The notes: generated by a model not told the origin, from the letters alone. DNA of 64,000 nt from Pseudopithomyces maydicus (GCA_026873275.1 JANTUC010000012.1:268001-332000); one strand, 5' to 3'; shown: positions 11,056 to 23,223, counted from the stretch's first letter. Made by a program: numbers and translations.

Positions 11056-13208
11056 TCACAATACCATTACCGCCACCGCGCCGAAAATGATTGCAAAAAC
11101 GCTGCACGATACACCTCGACTACGCGCCCCATCGCCTTTTTTGTTGAACCGGTCTCCTGCGGCTGTCCACCCGGATCTGTGGGCGAAGATGCGGGACTGG
11201 CGTCTGTCCCTGTTGGCGTGGACAGGACTGTCGTTGTGCCGTCGAGCGTGACGGTCTGGCCAAGGGTGGCTGTTATCGAGCCGCTGATGATGTAGGCCGG
11301 TATCACGGTTTCCTTGCCATTGATCGTAGTCGTAATGGACGTGAGCGCCAAATCTGCCGTGGGTAGAGAAAGCTGCGTAGCGGTGCCATCGATCGTGACG
11401 GTTTGGCCGATTGTAGCAGTTATACTGCCGCTGATGATGTATACCGGGACGACGGTCTCTTTACCATCGATCGTGGTTGTTACCGTTGTGAAGGCTAAAT
11501 CAGCAGTTGGGAGCGTGGTGACTTGGCCATTTAGGGTCATCGTTTGGCCCGGGAACACAGTTATCGAACCGCTGATGACGAGAGCGTCGACGTGAGTTGC
11601 GATGCCGAATATCGTTGTAGGTATCTGTGTGGCGAATGGCTCCGGTGCGGTGAGAACGGTGGTGTGTCCATCGATTGTTACCGTCTGGCCGATAGTTGCA
11701 GTGGAGGTGCCACCGACAATGAATGCAGGCGTAGAGGTAGCGGTTCCATCTATGGTCGTGGGCACGATGACAAAGACTGCTGTTGGTGCAGTAAGGACGG
11801 TCGTTTGGCCATTGAATGTAACAGTCTGACCAATAGTTGCCGTAGAAGAAGAACCAGGAATGATGAAGATCGGGGTTGCTGTCGGACGTCCATTCGAGGT
11901 TGTAGGCACAAAAGTGAAGATTGGTGTGTTGGGCACAGGGAAGGGCGTCACTACTGGCCGACCACCTGGATTGTTGTCGGCACCGTTGTTGTCTGAGGGA
12001 CTTGGCTGGCCTGCTCCGATCCCATTACCGCCTGTTGGGACAAACTCATCACCGCCATTTGGTGGCGTCAATACTGGCTGCGGGCGTAAAGGCGTGCGAG
12101 AGTTCTGAAGAGGCGGCGAGCTAGGGCGGACTGTGGGCCGGTTGTTCCAGGAAGACGTAGTAGGTATGATGATGGGGACATCTGGCGCCTTATTCGACGA
12201 GGGAGTGGGACGCGGCTTCGTTGATGGTGTAGAAACGCGTGGTGGGATACTTGACGGCACAGTGCGTTGCTCCGTTGGCTTGAGACCAGGCGGGCCCTTG
12301 GTCGGCGTTTCCTCCCAACCTGTAGCGCGGCTCTCTGTATGTATCAATCCAGGCCTCTCCATGCTTGTCTGATAAGTCGCTGTTGTGGTGACGAACTTTG
12401 CTGTTGAAATTACATCTGGGGGCGACTTCCCAACTACAGACTCGCAATAGACGAAGGCAGATTCCGAGGGGAAACTGTTGTCGAACCATTTCTTGTCGGG
12501 CAACTCTTGCAACGGGATCCATACCGGCACATAGTTTACACCTTGGGGGTCCTTCTTGTCTGGAATCACGTCTGTTGGTTGGGGATATAGCGGATGCGGC
12601 GTGACTTCTGCCACTTGCAGTTCCTCCGTCCACGAGGCACAGACCGGCTCATCATATTTGCCAAGGGTGGGCAAGACACCTTCCCAGTGATATTGGGAAG
12701 GGTAATCTACGAATGGGGTCGGGTACGCGAAACTCGTGAAAGAGTACCCGTCAGAAAGAGTGACACCAGCCTCGACAACCTTGGTACCTCCCTTATCCGT
12801 GGATATGTGATAGAGCGTATGGTACAAGGGGACATTTGCATCGTTATCGTACACAGTATGTGTGCGAACTAGAGTGTTATTGCCGATGGTTGAAGTTATG
12901 ATGCTGATGGTAGCAACCGTAACGGTTTCGGTAAACACGATCTGATCCTCTCTTGCCCACGACAGCCCATACAACTCTGGATAGTTGACCCGGCAGGACG
13001 CTTCGCAGCTGGAGGCGCTGTCTGTCGGTGTGGGCTTGGGCGCGATTGTTGCGTTGGTTATAGGGAAAGTAGTGGGCACAGGTACGAATCCGATACCAAC
13101 TCCTGGTCCATATTAGCCAAAATTCTCTCAAAAGGGGTAGTTTCTCGTACTCTGAGGAGCCGCTCGCGCCACTCCCGCAAACAACGCGCCAAGCGCGTAC
13201 GCCCTCAT
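11056..13208 (-). CDS. Secreted repeat protein, probably GPI-anchored (C-terminus frameshifted)
   Basis: Exon 1 is 13208-13151, encoding a signal peptide (MRAYALGALFAGVARAAPQ). A 48-nt intron follows (13150-13103, GTACGA...ACCAG with a CTAAT branch) and exon 2 starts at 13102. The mature protein has a Cys-containing N-terminal part (SCEASCRVNYPELYG), a Pro/Thr/Ser-rich middle and five tandem repeats of about 47 residues. Each repeat centres on TATIGQTVTIDG. As assembled, the frame runs to a stop at 11067. Adding one A to the A6 run (T6 at 11137-11142 on the plus strand) instead gives a hydrophobic tail, VSCSVFAIIFGAVAVMVL, ending at 11056. That is a classic GPI-attachment signal after a Ser/Gly-rich spacer. 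The protein is about 700 residues, presumably cell-wall or plasma-membrane linked; adhesion is a guess. Paralogous repeats suggest length variation between strains. Confidence 0.75.
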
Positions 13209-15309
13209 CGCGGTCGCGTTCTTGCGCGCAGCAGCGACACTGCAGCGACTCGTAGCAACAACAGCGGGTGCAGAGAATGCGATGGTGTTTCAAGCAGACT
13301 TTTCTAGGGAGCGATGGCGTTTTGAAAGAGGATATCAAAAAGGACGATCTATAGGATTGGCAGGTGGGATCCGGCCTAGCCCGCTCGACCTCGTATTCCG
13401 CCTCAGCTGCTATGCGAAAGGCATTGGCGTCGCGTGGCGGCAGCCACACACTGGCCCCGGTATGTGCATTCGCCGACGAGAAATACGAAGCGCTGTCATA
13501 GTGTCACTGCGCTGCGCCTGCACCAGTTGGGTTCAAGACATGGGGAAGATGTACATGACGAACATGTACGCATCGAGATTTCGTCGAAGTACCTAGCCAG
13601 AGCGATAGCTTCAAAACGTCCCCAGACATCTGTGCTTCGGACCGCAACGCACGATCCTGCTCCTCCTGTAGAAGGAAGGTGTCTAGGGCCCCATACACTT
13701 AACAGGGGTTCGCCGGTTCCAGCCCTGGAGAGGCCATGTCACGGGACATGGGTTCGCCCCGGTGGAGAAATAGCAGTCTTGAGCCAGATCAGAGACTCGA
13801 GAGGTACATAGAGGAGAGTACATATATGTGGTGGTGTTAAAGACCAGGAAAACGCATAAGTTCTTAAAATGGAAGCATCCGTCAGGGCCGAAGGGCCAAC
13901 AGGTCACGGTACGTCATCCTGCTCCCACTTTACCTGTTCTTGGCTAGCCTTGAGTACAACTCGCGCATTCGAACTCACGAGACCGGGGAACAGGCACCGC
14001 GACGGTTTTGAAGCCTTCCGTATCGTGTTGGAGTACGTACGGTAGTGGCCTCGTGTGGCTGTGTGCTCGTACTTGTGTGTGGCTGTACACCGGTTAAACT
14101 GGACGCTCACTAACGCGGGGATCAGTCCATCCATTCCCCACGTCGCAATATCGCCAAATTGCACCCGCCTCGATAACCTGGGACGTGTGACGGCAAAACC
14201 AGGTCCTGCTGCTGCATAGGTAGCTATCTATGCCTCGGCTTTCGTACTGACCATCTGCTGCCGTGAACTTCGCCTTCCTCTCTACGCCTTGCTTTCCATC
14301 CCAACCTCATTCACGGCTCATCCGTCATGCCGCTTATTGAGGTGCGACCGCTTGCTTCTCTGATAGGATGTGAACTCCAAGAATATCCACACGCTGTAGC
14401 TTAATGGATCACACGACGATAATACTAGGCGGAATATAGGACCAGGTTCCGCCCTAACGCTCGACGCGTATATTAACCCCCACAATTCAAGCAAGATCAA
14501 GAGAGGGTCCATGCCAAACAAAAGCTACAGTTGGGCACTCGGCGCTTGAGCTTACTTCGGGATGGCTCTAATCTGAACGGATACCGTGGCAGTCGACTGT
14601 GGTCAGCTTTCGGAGACGGTCTACCAACTGCTCACTTGAACCGACGAGTAAATCCTTAGAGGGCTCGGCTTGCTTGGAACAGCTGGAATCCATGGGACAG
14701 GGTGCTCCATTGCTTAGCTGTGATAGACAGGCACACTACTCGGTCCGGATTGCAGCGGTCCCCGGTTTTTTGCTCGAGCTTCATCGAATATTCTATTAGC
14801 ACGTGGAACAATATACAACTCTCGGGATGGTGGACTGTGTGTTGAGGTCACGAGCTGTTGCCGAACAAGCTTAACAGCATGTACCCCGTATATTCCACCA
14901 GTCACCTCCCCATGGGACCGCATACATTGCCGAGGGGCAAGCCTCAACCGAAGCTACGCTCATCCGGGAAGTGTTCCAGACGGTTGTTGACTGGGGTACA
15001 CTGTTCCAAAGGTCACAACGCCCTTGCAGAGCCGCAAGATCGGCGGAATCACGTCCCGACCCTGTCTCTACATTTCATATACCCCCTTCACGCGGTTCGA
15101 CGACACCCGTACGCCTGGACGAATAGATTGACATCATGTCCGAAAACGGTATGAGCAGGTTTTGCTACTCCGGATTCTCTTGAGGAAGGATGCAAGCGAG
15201 CAGTGGGGAGGCGGAACGACGGTTTGTGATGGCTGGTGGCAATGTACATGGCGGCGCGAGTACAGCGACATGGCGGCACGGCGGGGACCTGAGGCTGGGC
15301 ATGATTTAG
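13209..15309. other. Intergenic region upstream of two divergent genes
   Basis: About 2.1 kb between the divergent GPI-type repeat gene and the GH7 gene. Open frames are short and unconvincing. No RNA gene could be identified. The last few hundred bases should hold the cellulase promoter. Confidence 0.45.
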
Positions 15310-15316
15310 TATATAA
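15310..15316 (+). promoter_or_regulatory. TATA box of the GH7 gene
   Basis: TATATAA lies 78 nt before the start codon, a normal distance for a strongly inducible fungal cellulase gene. Confidence 0.6.
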
Positions 15317-15387
15317 GGCCATCGCTCAGGACCTTTACAATTCACGCTCCTCAGTCAATATCCAAGTAGCAGCTCCAGAACTTCGCC

Positions 15388-17172
15388 ATGTTCTCCAAGG
15401 CCAGCATCATCTCTTCTCTTTTGGCTGCGGGCGCCTCAGCCCAGCAGGTGGGCACCCTCACCACCGAGACCCATCCGTCTCTGCCCATCCAGTCCTGCTC
15501 AGCCGCCGGATCTTGCACGACCATCTCGACATCCGTCACACTTGATGCGAACTGGCGCTGGCTCCACTCTACCAAGAGCGCTGACAACTGCTACGACGGC
15601 AACAAGTGGAACAGCACCTTCTGCCCTGACAACAAGTCGTGTGCCGCAAACTGCGCTCTCGATGGAGCCGACTACACCAGCACATACGGTGTCACTGCTG
15701 CCAGCAGTGCTCTCACCCTCAAGTTCGTTACCCAGGGCACATACAGCAAGAACATTGGTTCCAGGTTGTACCTGATGGCTTCCGAGTCCAAGTACTTCAT
15801 GTTCAAGCTTCTCAACAAGGAGTTCACCGTAAGTATCACATCCCGGGAATTGTAACACTCCGGCTAATCACCAACAGTTCGACGTCGATGTCTCGGGCCT
15901 ACCCTGCGGTTTGAACGGTGCTCTGTACTTCGTTGAGATGGACGAGGATGGTGGTATTGCCAAGCACAGTGGCAACAAGGCTGGTGCGAAGTACGGTACC
16001 GGATACTGCGACACTCAGTGCCCCCACGACATCAAGTTCATCGACGGTGAGGTAAGTGAGGCCATTAATGAGGCTATAACCCACTGCATTCGAGAGATTC
16101 CTATGCTAACCGTTATCAGGCCAACAGCGAAGGCTGGGACCCCAGTGACAACGATGCCAACGCAGGAACTGGCAAGTACGGTGCTTGCTGCCACGAGATG
16201 GACGTGAGTGGTCCCTGGAAGTCTAACGCTATGAACCGCACTAATTGCTTGCTTCTAGATCTGGGAGGCTAACTCTATCTCTGCTGCTTACACTCCCCAC
16301 GTTTGCAGCGTTGGTAAGTTAATTCTGTCTCAAATTTTGAGCTGCCCATTGACGTGTGTACAGACGGCCCTAAGCGCTGCTCCGGCATCGAGTGCGGTGA
16401 CGGTGACGACCGTTACAACGGTCTCTGCGACAAGGATGGATGCGATTTCAACAGCTACCGCCAGGGTGACACTTCCTTCTACGGCCCCGGCAAGACCATC
16501 GACACCAAGTCCAAATTCACCGTTGTCACCCAGTTCGTTACCAGCGACGGCACCGACAGCGGTACCCTCACCGAGATCCGCCGCAAGTACGTCCAGAATG
16601 GCAAGGTCGTCGACAACAGCGTGAGCAAGATCTCTGGTGTCACCGGCAACAGTATCACCGAGGCCTACTGCGATGCCCAGAAGACTGCCTTCGGTGACAA
16701 CAACAAGTTCAGTGACCTTGGTGGCCTGAAGGCTATGGGTGGTGCTATCGGCCGTGGAATGGTCCTCGCTCTCTCCGTTTGGGACGACCACGCCGTGAAC
16801 ATGCTCTGGCTCGACTCCACTTTCCCCACTGACAAGAGCCCCACCGCCCCCGGTGTTGCCCGTGGTACATGCTCTACCACCTCTGGTAGCCCCGCCGACC
16901 TCGAGAGCAACAGCCCCAACTCGCAGGTCATCTACAGCAACATCAAGATTGGCGCCATCGGCAGCACCTTCGGCTCTGGCACCACCCCCACCAACCCCAC
17001 CAACCCCTCTGGTACCTCGACTTCCAAGGCTCCTGGTGCTACCTCAAACCCCGGCACTGGCACCGTTCCGCTCTACGGTCAGTGTGGTGGCAAGGACTAC
17101 AAGGGTTCTACTACCTGCGCCTCGGGTACCTGCAAGGCTCAGAGCGAGTGGTACTCCCAGTGCCTCCCGTAG
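15388..17172 (+). CDS. GH7 cellobiohydrolase (1,4-beta-glucan cellobiohydrolase) with CBM1
   Basis: Secreted reducing-end cellobiohydrolase acting on crystalline cellulose. Five exons: 15388-15828, 15878-16051, 16120-16203, 16259-16313 and 16364-17172. The introns are 49-68 nt with GTAAG/GTGAG donors, giving 520 residues. The signal peptide MFSKASIISSLLAAGASA is followed by the GH7 start QQVGTLTTETHPSL. The family motif GYCDTQCPHDIKFIDGE is present. The catalytic ExDxxE is in CCHEMDIWEANS (nucleophile Glu, Asp, acid/base Glu) and is split by the third intron. A Thr/Pro/Ser-rich linker (about residues 450-485) leads to a C-terminal CBM1 beginning VPLYGQCGGKDYKGSTTC and ending in SQCLP. Length and loop motifs fit a cellobiohydrolase rather than the shorter endoglucanases. 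The gene is intact, with a good TATA box, and is probably induced by cellulose and repressed by glucose, as is usual for the family. Confidence 0.96.
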
Positions 17173-17481
17173 ATGGATTGAGGAAGGGATGATGTTGGGT
17201 TACGAAAGGTATTGAGACTATCCTGGGGGGTACACAAAGTTTTTAGACTGGGGCTTTGGTTCTTGTATATATCAGTCGCGCTCTCGTAGAGTATGGTTAA
17301 CTTGTATCTACAATAGATGGTCTATACATACAGCATTCAGTATGATTTGCAACGTGGTGTTGTGAGCTCGTCTTAGCTTCGCCTTCGTGGCTACTAGACC
17401 CCAACAGTACGTTGAACCGCGAGCTCTTGTTGGGGGCTACTTTCTTTCCATAGGGAGAAGAGGCCGTTCGATGTTACTCTA
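17173..17481. other. 3' region of the GH7 gene
   Basis: Convergent 3' UTR region between the GH7 gene and the next minus-strand gene; nothing else seen. Confidence 0.5.
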
Positions 17482-18150
17482 CTAAGCGAGAAGCCCTCTT
17501 CGTACCGACTTGCAATCAGTACGGCATCGTCCGATCTCGTCATCCCTCTTCATCGCGAGGGCGAACTTGATGAACCCGGATGGCTGCTTTGCCTCCACCA
17601 GCGGTCGAAGTGGCAACTCGTTGCCCGGCGCAAGAGGAATCTGGCCCTCCCCCACCTCCGCCTTCACATACAGCCAGACCAGCTCGTCGGTCCCCAGAAA
17701 GCACAACGCGAGGCCACCGTACTTGTCCTCCAGCCAGCCCAGCTCGCCCTCCCCCACAAATTGAAGCTCGAATCCCAAAGGATTCGGCTTGGAAACGCCC
17801 GCGTCTTCCAGCGGCACCCAGACCGGGTTCGCGGCAAGCATGCCAGCAAAGTGCTTGCTGAACAGCTTGAGGAGTCCGAGGTCGGCGTCCTCGCGGAAAG
17901 CAAATTCGCCGGCCAGAGCCTCGTGCGGGGTCGAGGCGGTGCCGCGCCAGATGGTGAATCTCTGGCGGTCCTTCTTCGTTGGCGGTCTGCCGACGGGTCC
18001 GGTCTCGTCGTGGAGGGGGCTCTCGATGTTGGCGAGGCGCGTCGTGAGCGCGGTGGAGAGCCTCTCGAGGAGGGGGCGCGGGAATGCCTCCAGCTGGAGG
18101 TCTTCGGAGAGGTTGATGGAGGCGGCGGGGGTGATCTTCTTGAAAGGCAT
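17482..18150 (-). CDS. Conserved-looking hypothetical protein
   Basis: Single exon of 222 residues starting at ATG (MPFKKITPAASINLSEDLQL). It reads as a compact globular protein. It has an N-terminal helical part (FPRPLLERLSTALTTRLANI), a basic stretch (RPPTKKDRQRFTIWRGTA) and alternating hydrophobic strands with several Trp (GELGWLEDKYGGLALCFLG, ELVWLYVKAEVG). There is no signal peptide, membrane segment or recognised catalytic motif. I do not recognise the family. It lies tail-to-tail with the GH7 gene and upstream sequence on the minus strand is AT-rich. Codon use looks coding, while overlapping plus-strand frames look like shadows. Confidence 0.65.
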   Translation of the reverse strand: MPFKKITPAASINLSEDLQLEAFPRPLLERLSTALTTRLANIESPLHDETGPVGRPPTKKDRQRFTIWRGTASTPHEALAGEFAFREDADLGLLKLFSKHFAGMLAANPVWVPLEDAGVSKPNPLGFELQFVGEGELGWLEDKYGGLALCFLGTDELVWLYVKAEVGEGQIPLAPGNELPLRPLVEAKQPSGFIKFALAMKRDDEIGRCRTDCKSVRRGLLA

Positions 18151-18374
18151 TGTGATGGATTTGGAGAGTTTGGAGAGTTGGATAGAGAAAGAGGCTTTCG
18201 AAAAAGATGGTGGTTCTGAAAGGTTTGGTGGTGCGCGGGCGAGGAGTAGAGTTCAGTTCGAGTAGTCAAAGAGGTGAAAGTGAACAAATTCAAAGCAATG
18301 TCGAAGGAAAAGGCTGTTTGGCCCGCTTTCCGCCTGTGGTATCTCATTCACCTAATCTTACAAGTGCTCTACAT

Positions 18375-19340
18375 CTAGTCTTCAATGAAGCTGCTGATGC
18401 TGCGAGAGTCTATGCTTGAGTTATCATCATACTGATCATCCGTGTGTCCAGGGCTAAGCGTAAGCTCAAACTTCTCGGTATATCTCTTTGCGTGGTAGCA
18501 CATTCCTTGCCAGATGAGTCCGCTCTCACAATACTTCATCCATTCTTTCGATTGTCCGGCACTCGCCAGCTCCATCCACGGTAGTTCATCGTCTTCCCAC
18601 TCATACATCCAAATCTACACGCAAGTATAAAGTCAGTTTGTGAAACGAGATGTAATGTACTGAAATGATAGTTTGTTCGTTTGAATCGCAGCATTTTAAA
18701 GCATCAATACTTGAACCTGTCCCCTGTATCTTGGACGGGTGAAAAATGACTTACATATGGTGAAGATGGCATGGTGCTTTCTGTCCTGGCCTCCCCGACT
18801 TCTTTGAAGATTCTTGCGCGAAGGAATGTTGGTCCTTCTAGGAGGAATGGCAAGTACGTTTCATGCATCCATTTCCAGAATCCATCAACTTCACCCGGAG
18901 GTGGATTTTCGCAAGTGATTATGCTGATGTTATCTCCTACCCGGGGATGTACTATATTGAGTATTAGTGGAGATTCTTTGAGCTTATTATGTGGACCGAA
19001 GCTGCTCACTGTCCTGGCAACCATCGACATCTTTTCTGTAAATCTGCTCATACATGCGGGGTTTGCATGCTCCCTCGCCCCGGCTCAAACAAGCCTGTTC
19101 AACTTGCTTGAACGCCTCGTCCTTGCTGTACTCAAGATCTGGAAGCTCGTAGAAACTCAAAAACGGAATGTCGTGGCTGTATGGATGATCCATGACCTGT
19201 TGTTTCATGAGCCTGACTTGTGTGCCCAAGCCGACACCGGGAAGCTTTGTGACCGCATCGCTAAATGTCTCATCAGGATTAATGTCAGCTACTTCGTCAG
19301 GGTCGGCGCGCGACCACACGCAAAAGAGTCCGGGAGCCAT
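18375..19340 (-). CDS. Uncharacterised three-exon protein, possibly EthD/dimeric alpha-beta-barrel-like
   Basis: Exons 19340-19010, 18951-18755 and 18614-18375 join in frame to 255 residues. The introns are 58 nt (GTGAGC...TATAG) and 140 nt (GTAAGT...GTGTAG). The start MAPGLFCVWSRAD is chosen because it begins a strand-like motif; an in-frame ATG at 19505 would add 55 low-complexity residues. Two parts look alike in layout. Both an N-terminal part (with SFYELPDLEYSKDEAF) and a central part (GDNISIITCENPPPGEVDGF, WMHETYLPFLLEGPTFLRAR) resemble EthD-like or dimeric alpha-beta-barrel proteins with a paired-helix region. The end is acidic and Ser-rich. The assignment is tentative and no active site is visible. 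Confidence 0.6.
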
Positions 19341-22304
19341 CAATGAGCAAGGAAGTACGTTGCGATTGTTTGGTAGCGATGATGATGATGACGGGCGGAA
19401 GGGACGGACGAGTTTAGTGTCCGCGAAAACGGTGCGGTCGACGTTTTTTTTCAGGGGATGGCAACCAATTCCGAGTCGATCCCGTTCGGATGATCCCATG
19501 CCCATACAGCTAGTCTAATTCGGAATCATGGCAGTGAAAAAGAGAAACTTAGCGAATCTGATTCATGAATTTTGGGAGCTTGGACTGTTGACTTGCTTCG
19601 CTATGCTGGTTCGGGAGTAGATTTGCTGTTAAGCGAAAGATTCCTGCAAGCAACAGGGCAACCGGCTGCCGCAATTCTAGCGAGTTAAAATCCCCGGAGA
19701 ACCATTCCAACAGCCAAGCTCAGGAGCAATCAACATCCCTACGCACGAGGCTGCTTCGAGGATGACGTGGGGAGAGCGTGGCGTTCATCCAGTGCTCTGG
19801 AATGCATAAAGGGGCAGACTAGGACAGGTTGTTGGTGGGTTATGACTCGTTCCCCACTGTTCCTGCCGTCTGATAGGCCTAGTTGCCGTCCTGGCGATGA
19901 TAAACATACGCAATCGAATTATAGGAACGTGTTGCCCAAGCACGTTTGCGGCGTTTCTTATGAGTTTACGTACGCCCGACAGTCCGATCATTTGCAGAGC
20001 GGCACAAGACGATTGGTCTGTGCAGCAATCGAGAAGCGATTACAGCTTTGAATATATTGTGTACCAGCAGTTTTCACCATCCAAAACATATAAGATCCCT
20101 CGGAGCATGACTAGAATTGAATTCTCTAGCAGCTTTTCAATATAATTGCTTCATGTTAATTAAGGGACAATACGACAACAAGCCCATGTGACGAACCAAA
20201 CGAAATTAACTTGCACGTGCTATAATAGTGGACAGTCTATTAACTCTGTTAAGCGAAGGACTAAAGATGATGCCCAACTACCTAGTCATAGATTGGGCTG
20301 TAATATCGATATGTGAGTGAATGCGAGATTAGTAAACGAAAGGCAGTCATGCTGTCAATATGTTTATTGTGGAGTTTCTGAACTATTCATCAAACACAAC
20401 CGAATGATCAACTATGGTTTTCAATTACCGTCGTTCGAACCTGTACACTCAAGGCTCATATGACTTTTCGAAATTCAATCTGAGATTTCTAGTGACAACT
20501 CTGGCTTATTTAAGAAAGTGAATATGTGTGAAATGACAGTACCGACCTCCAGACCGAGCTCATATTTGAGTCCCTCCTCATCACGCCAGCAGCAGACACT
20601 GTCACCCGGCAAGTTGTCGTCATCGCACCACTTATTTCCCTATACGGCAGCTGGACTGTCCGCAGCAGTGCAAGAGAAGCATGACCACTTGAATACCAGG
20701 TTGCAGATCAGAAGATCGAGCCTGCCTGATGTGCTACGACAATTAGTAAGCTCTTCATCTGCTGCTCACTTGGCAACGAAATACCAAAACGGGAGCATGC
20801 CTCCAGAGGCCCACACAGCTCCAACGCCATTAGGAAGTAATTTGAAGATCGCAGGAATCGCAAGGCTCGCTGTAAGGTTCGGACGTAAGCTTGCGGAAGG
20901 TTCCTTGAGGATTCCGCCGGAAATTTGGGCCTCGGTTCTGAGAGGTTCGGACATGTCCGACATGAACGGAACATGGGCATTGTTCCAGGGCTGAATAGAG
21001 CCATTTTCAACAGACTTCTAGCTCTAAGCTGTCGGTCTGGATCTAGTTCTAGGATATTGGAGTAGTAGCCTATATAAGTTGCATGACAATATTCGTATTT
21101 GATGTACTGGAATACGTGAGCGCCACTGTTGTTTCAAGTATTGCAGGCGAATGCACTTGTTGCATTTCCACATACCGTGCAGATTAACACCACAAACAAA
21201 ACAGTGTAGAATGCCCTGTGTCGCATAATCCTTCGATTTTTTGAGAATCCTTGGTAAAGTCACAATGCATTGGAGTTCAATCAAATGGAAATGTCATAGA
21301 AGATTGATAAGACTGTCTGCTTTCATATTCGAGTGAACTCATACTATTAAAAGATAATGTAGAGCGAATTTCTTAATATGTGATCTGCAAAAAATCTCTT
21401 GTAATGCTCCGTGGCTGGAGCTGCTTGGAAACAACGTGTGACTATTCATAGGAGTTCTTGACTGGAACAAAGTATCGTCAGCATTGTCCATGCACCAGGA
21501 TCGCTTGTACGCCACTTCCCATCAGGTATGTACGCTATCAAAAAAGCGGATTCCCTCATCGATAGAGTGGTAGCTTGGGGGTCAATCATACCAGCTCTGT
21601 CCAAAGATTTCGGGTGTTAAGGCGGGACGGTGGATGCGAGGCTTGTGTCGGTTCTTTGCTTTGAGAATTTGAAGCAGGAGAAGCAAAATTGAATCCCAAG
21701 CCGATTCCAACGAAAAGTGTAGTGGGCCTGGTGAAGTGAGCGTCCCGCCATAGGCTGAGCTGGGTGATTTGTGTTTTTGTAAGATTATTAGTAATAAGAC
21801 TTGAATGTAACAATAGTATTATCTTAAGCTCTGTTTATCGTAGCACACGGTGAAGCTACATAGATCGTCTATGCTAAATAGTCACAACTGAGACACCCAG
21901 GATTCAAAACAAGACACGCTCGCAGTAGTTCGATGAATGAAGAAAATCGTTACCAAGGGTAGCGTTTCATCAACAGCAGAATAAACCCCTTCATACACCG
22001 AGCCAGTTTGTCTGAGTCTAAATGACAGGCTACTGGTTTACGGGTGTCTTTCTTCACAGTGAAAATCCCCACGGCCCAAGCATTTTCATCTTTCCAAAAA
22101 TATCACATGCATCGTGAGTTTCAACCAATTCATAATGCGCCTATATAGAAGCTTTCTCGTTTTGCATAGTGAGCTTTACTCACTTCACATTGTGCTAACA
22201 TAGAGCACTCTCACCCCGCCGCATACAACTCATGAACACAACGTCCGCATTCGACGCTCACAACACAACTTCGCAATATATACATCACCAACGACTGCTG
22301 CACC
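19341..22304. other. Gene-poor region
   Basis: Nearly 3 kb without a supported gene. It includes a (GAT)n-like stretch near 19378-19392. A 158-codon plus-strand frame at 20518-20994 and overlapping minus frames are open but have no recognisable motif. The last few hundred bases hold the promoter of the next plus-strand gene. Confidence 0.4.
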
Positions 22305-22982
22305 ATGCCTAGATTCAGACCAAATTCTCGTGATTCCGATACAAATCCTGTTGAAATGCCGCTTCTGTATCGCATCTTCTACCGCATCTTCCTCCACCAC
22401 AAGCCCACCAAGCGCGAGCAGGACTCCGCTAAAGTAGCCCAGGAGATCAAAGAAATGGAAGCAGCGCGCAGGCAGGAACTCCGAGATGCATTGCAGACAG
22501 TCATCAAGCACGTCCGGGGCGAGACATCCGCAACATGGGCCTGCCACTGCTGCCAGTACCGCAACACGCTGATCATGATCCCGGGAAAACACCCGCTTGG
22601 AATCATGGTGTGCGAGTACTGCCAGCATATTTACTGCACGGATTGCACTCACCTCGATATGCTGCTACGCCGGAAGACCACTGGTTTTAACATCATTGAA
22701 AAAGATGATGATCCGCCAGAGGAGGAGGAGAACGAACTACCGTATGTTTCGGTGTGCCGGGCATGCGGGCTGAGCTGGCGCGCGAAAGAAATCGGTAGGA
22801 GTGACGCAGGCATGGGAAAAGAGGGTCGGTACTGGGGATTCGGCAGGAAAGAGTGCATCTGCGGGTGTGTACCTGCGAAGGGGAAACCGTGGGTAGGACT
22901 CAAAATGGTGGAAAGCAAATTCGTGGAGGGGAAAGCAAGGAAGCTGCTTCGGGTTCTCAAGGGAGAATTAGAGAGTAGATGA
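22305..22982 (+). CDS. Putative double zinc-ribbon protein, copy B
   Basis: Single exon of 225 residues, starting at ATG (MPRFRPNSRDSD). A basic and helical N-terminus (KREQDSAKVAQEIKEMEAAR) precedes two metal-binding modules. Module one has C80/C82/C83 (WACHCCQYRN), then HPLG and C103/C106 and C111/C114 (CEYCQHIYCTDC). Module two has C151/C154 in YVSVCRACGLSWRA and C184/C186/C188 (ECICGC). An acidic linker DDDPPEEEENE separates them. The Cys and HPxG/CGLxxRA pattern matches the gene at 7547-8236, so the two are divergent paralogues about 14 kb apart. It is probably cytosolic or nuclear. Function is unknown. The second copy has more complete Cys pairs, so it may be the better representative of the fold. 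Confidence 0.78.
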   Translation: MPRFRPNSRDSDTNPVEMPLLYRIFYRIFLHHKPTKREQDSAKVAQEIKEMEAARRQELRDALQTVIKHVRGETSATWACHCCQYRNTLIMIPGKHPLGIMVCEYCQHIYCTDCTHLDMLLRRKTTGFNIIEKDDDPPEEEENELPYVSVCRACGLSWRAKEIGRSDAGMGKEGRYWGFGRKECICGCVPAKGKPWVGLKMVESKFVEGKARKLLRVLKGELESR

Positions 22983-23199
22983 GCTTGCGAGGAACCCGAT
23001 CTGTGAAGAGAGGATCCGTTTCCTGTATAAATTATCAGGCAGCTGCTTGTTGCCCTTGACAAAGAGTCAATTAGTAGACGAGAAGGATCTGTGGATCCTG
23101 AAAAAATCACGAATGAATCGGACATGTTAAATATATACAATAAATTTGCTACGCTAGTACGACACTTGATATGATATACAACACCCACCCACATATAAT

Positions 23200-23215
23200 A
23201 TATATATATATATAT
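23200..23215. repeat. (TA)n microsatellite
   Basis: About eight uninterrupted TA units just beyond the 3' end of the LRR gene. Confidence 0.85.
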
Positions 23216-23223
23216 TGATATTT

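Noticed and set aside
13960..13990. A B-box-like sequence near 13965 (attcgaactcac)
   Set aside because: Lacks paired T-stem and any A box at the right distance, so not a tRNA.
20518..20994. 158-codon plus-strand frame and an overlapping minus-strand frame
   Set aside because: Neither shows motifs, splice sites or a clear promoter, and both strands look equally open. Left as non-coding.
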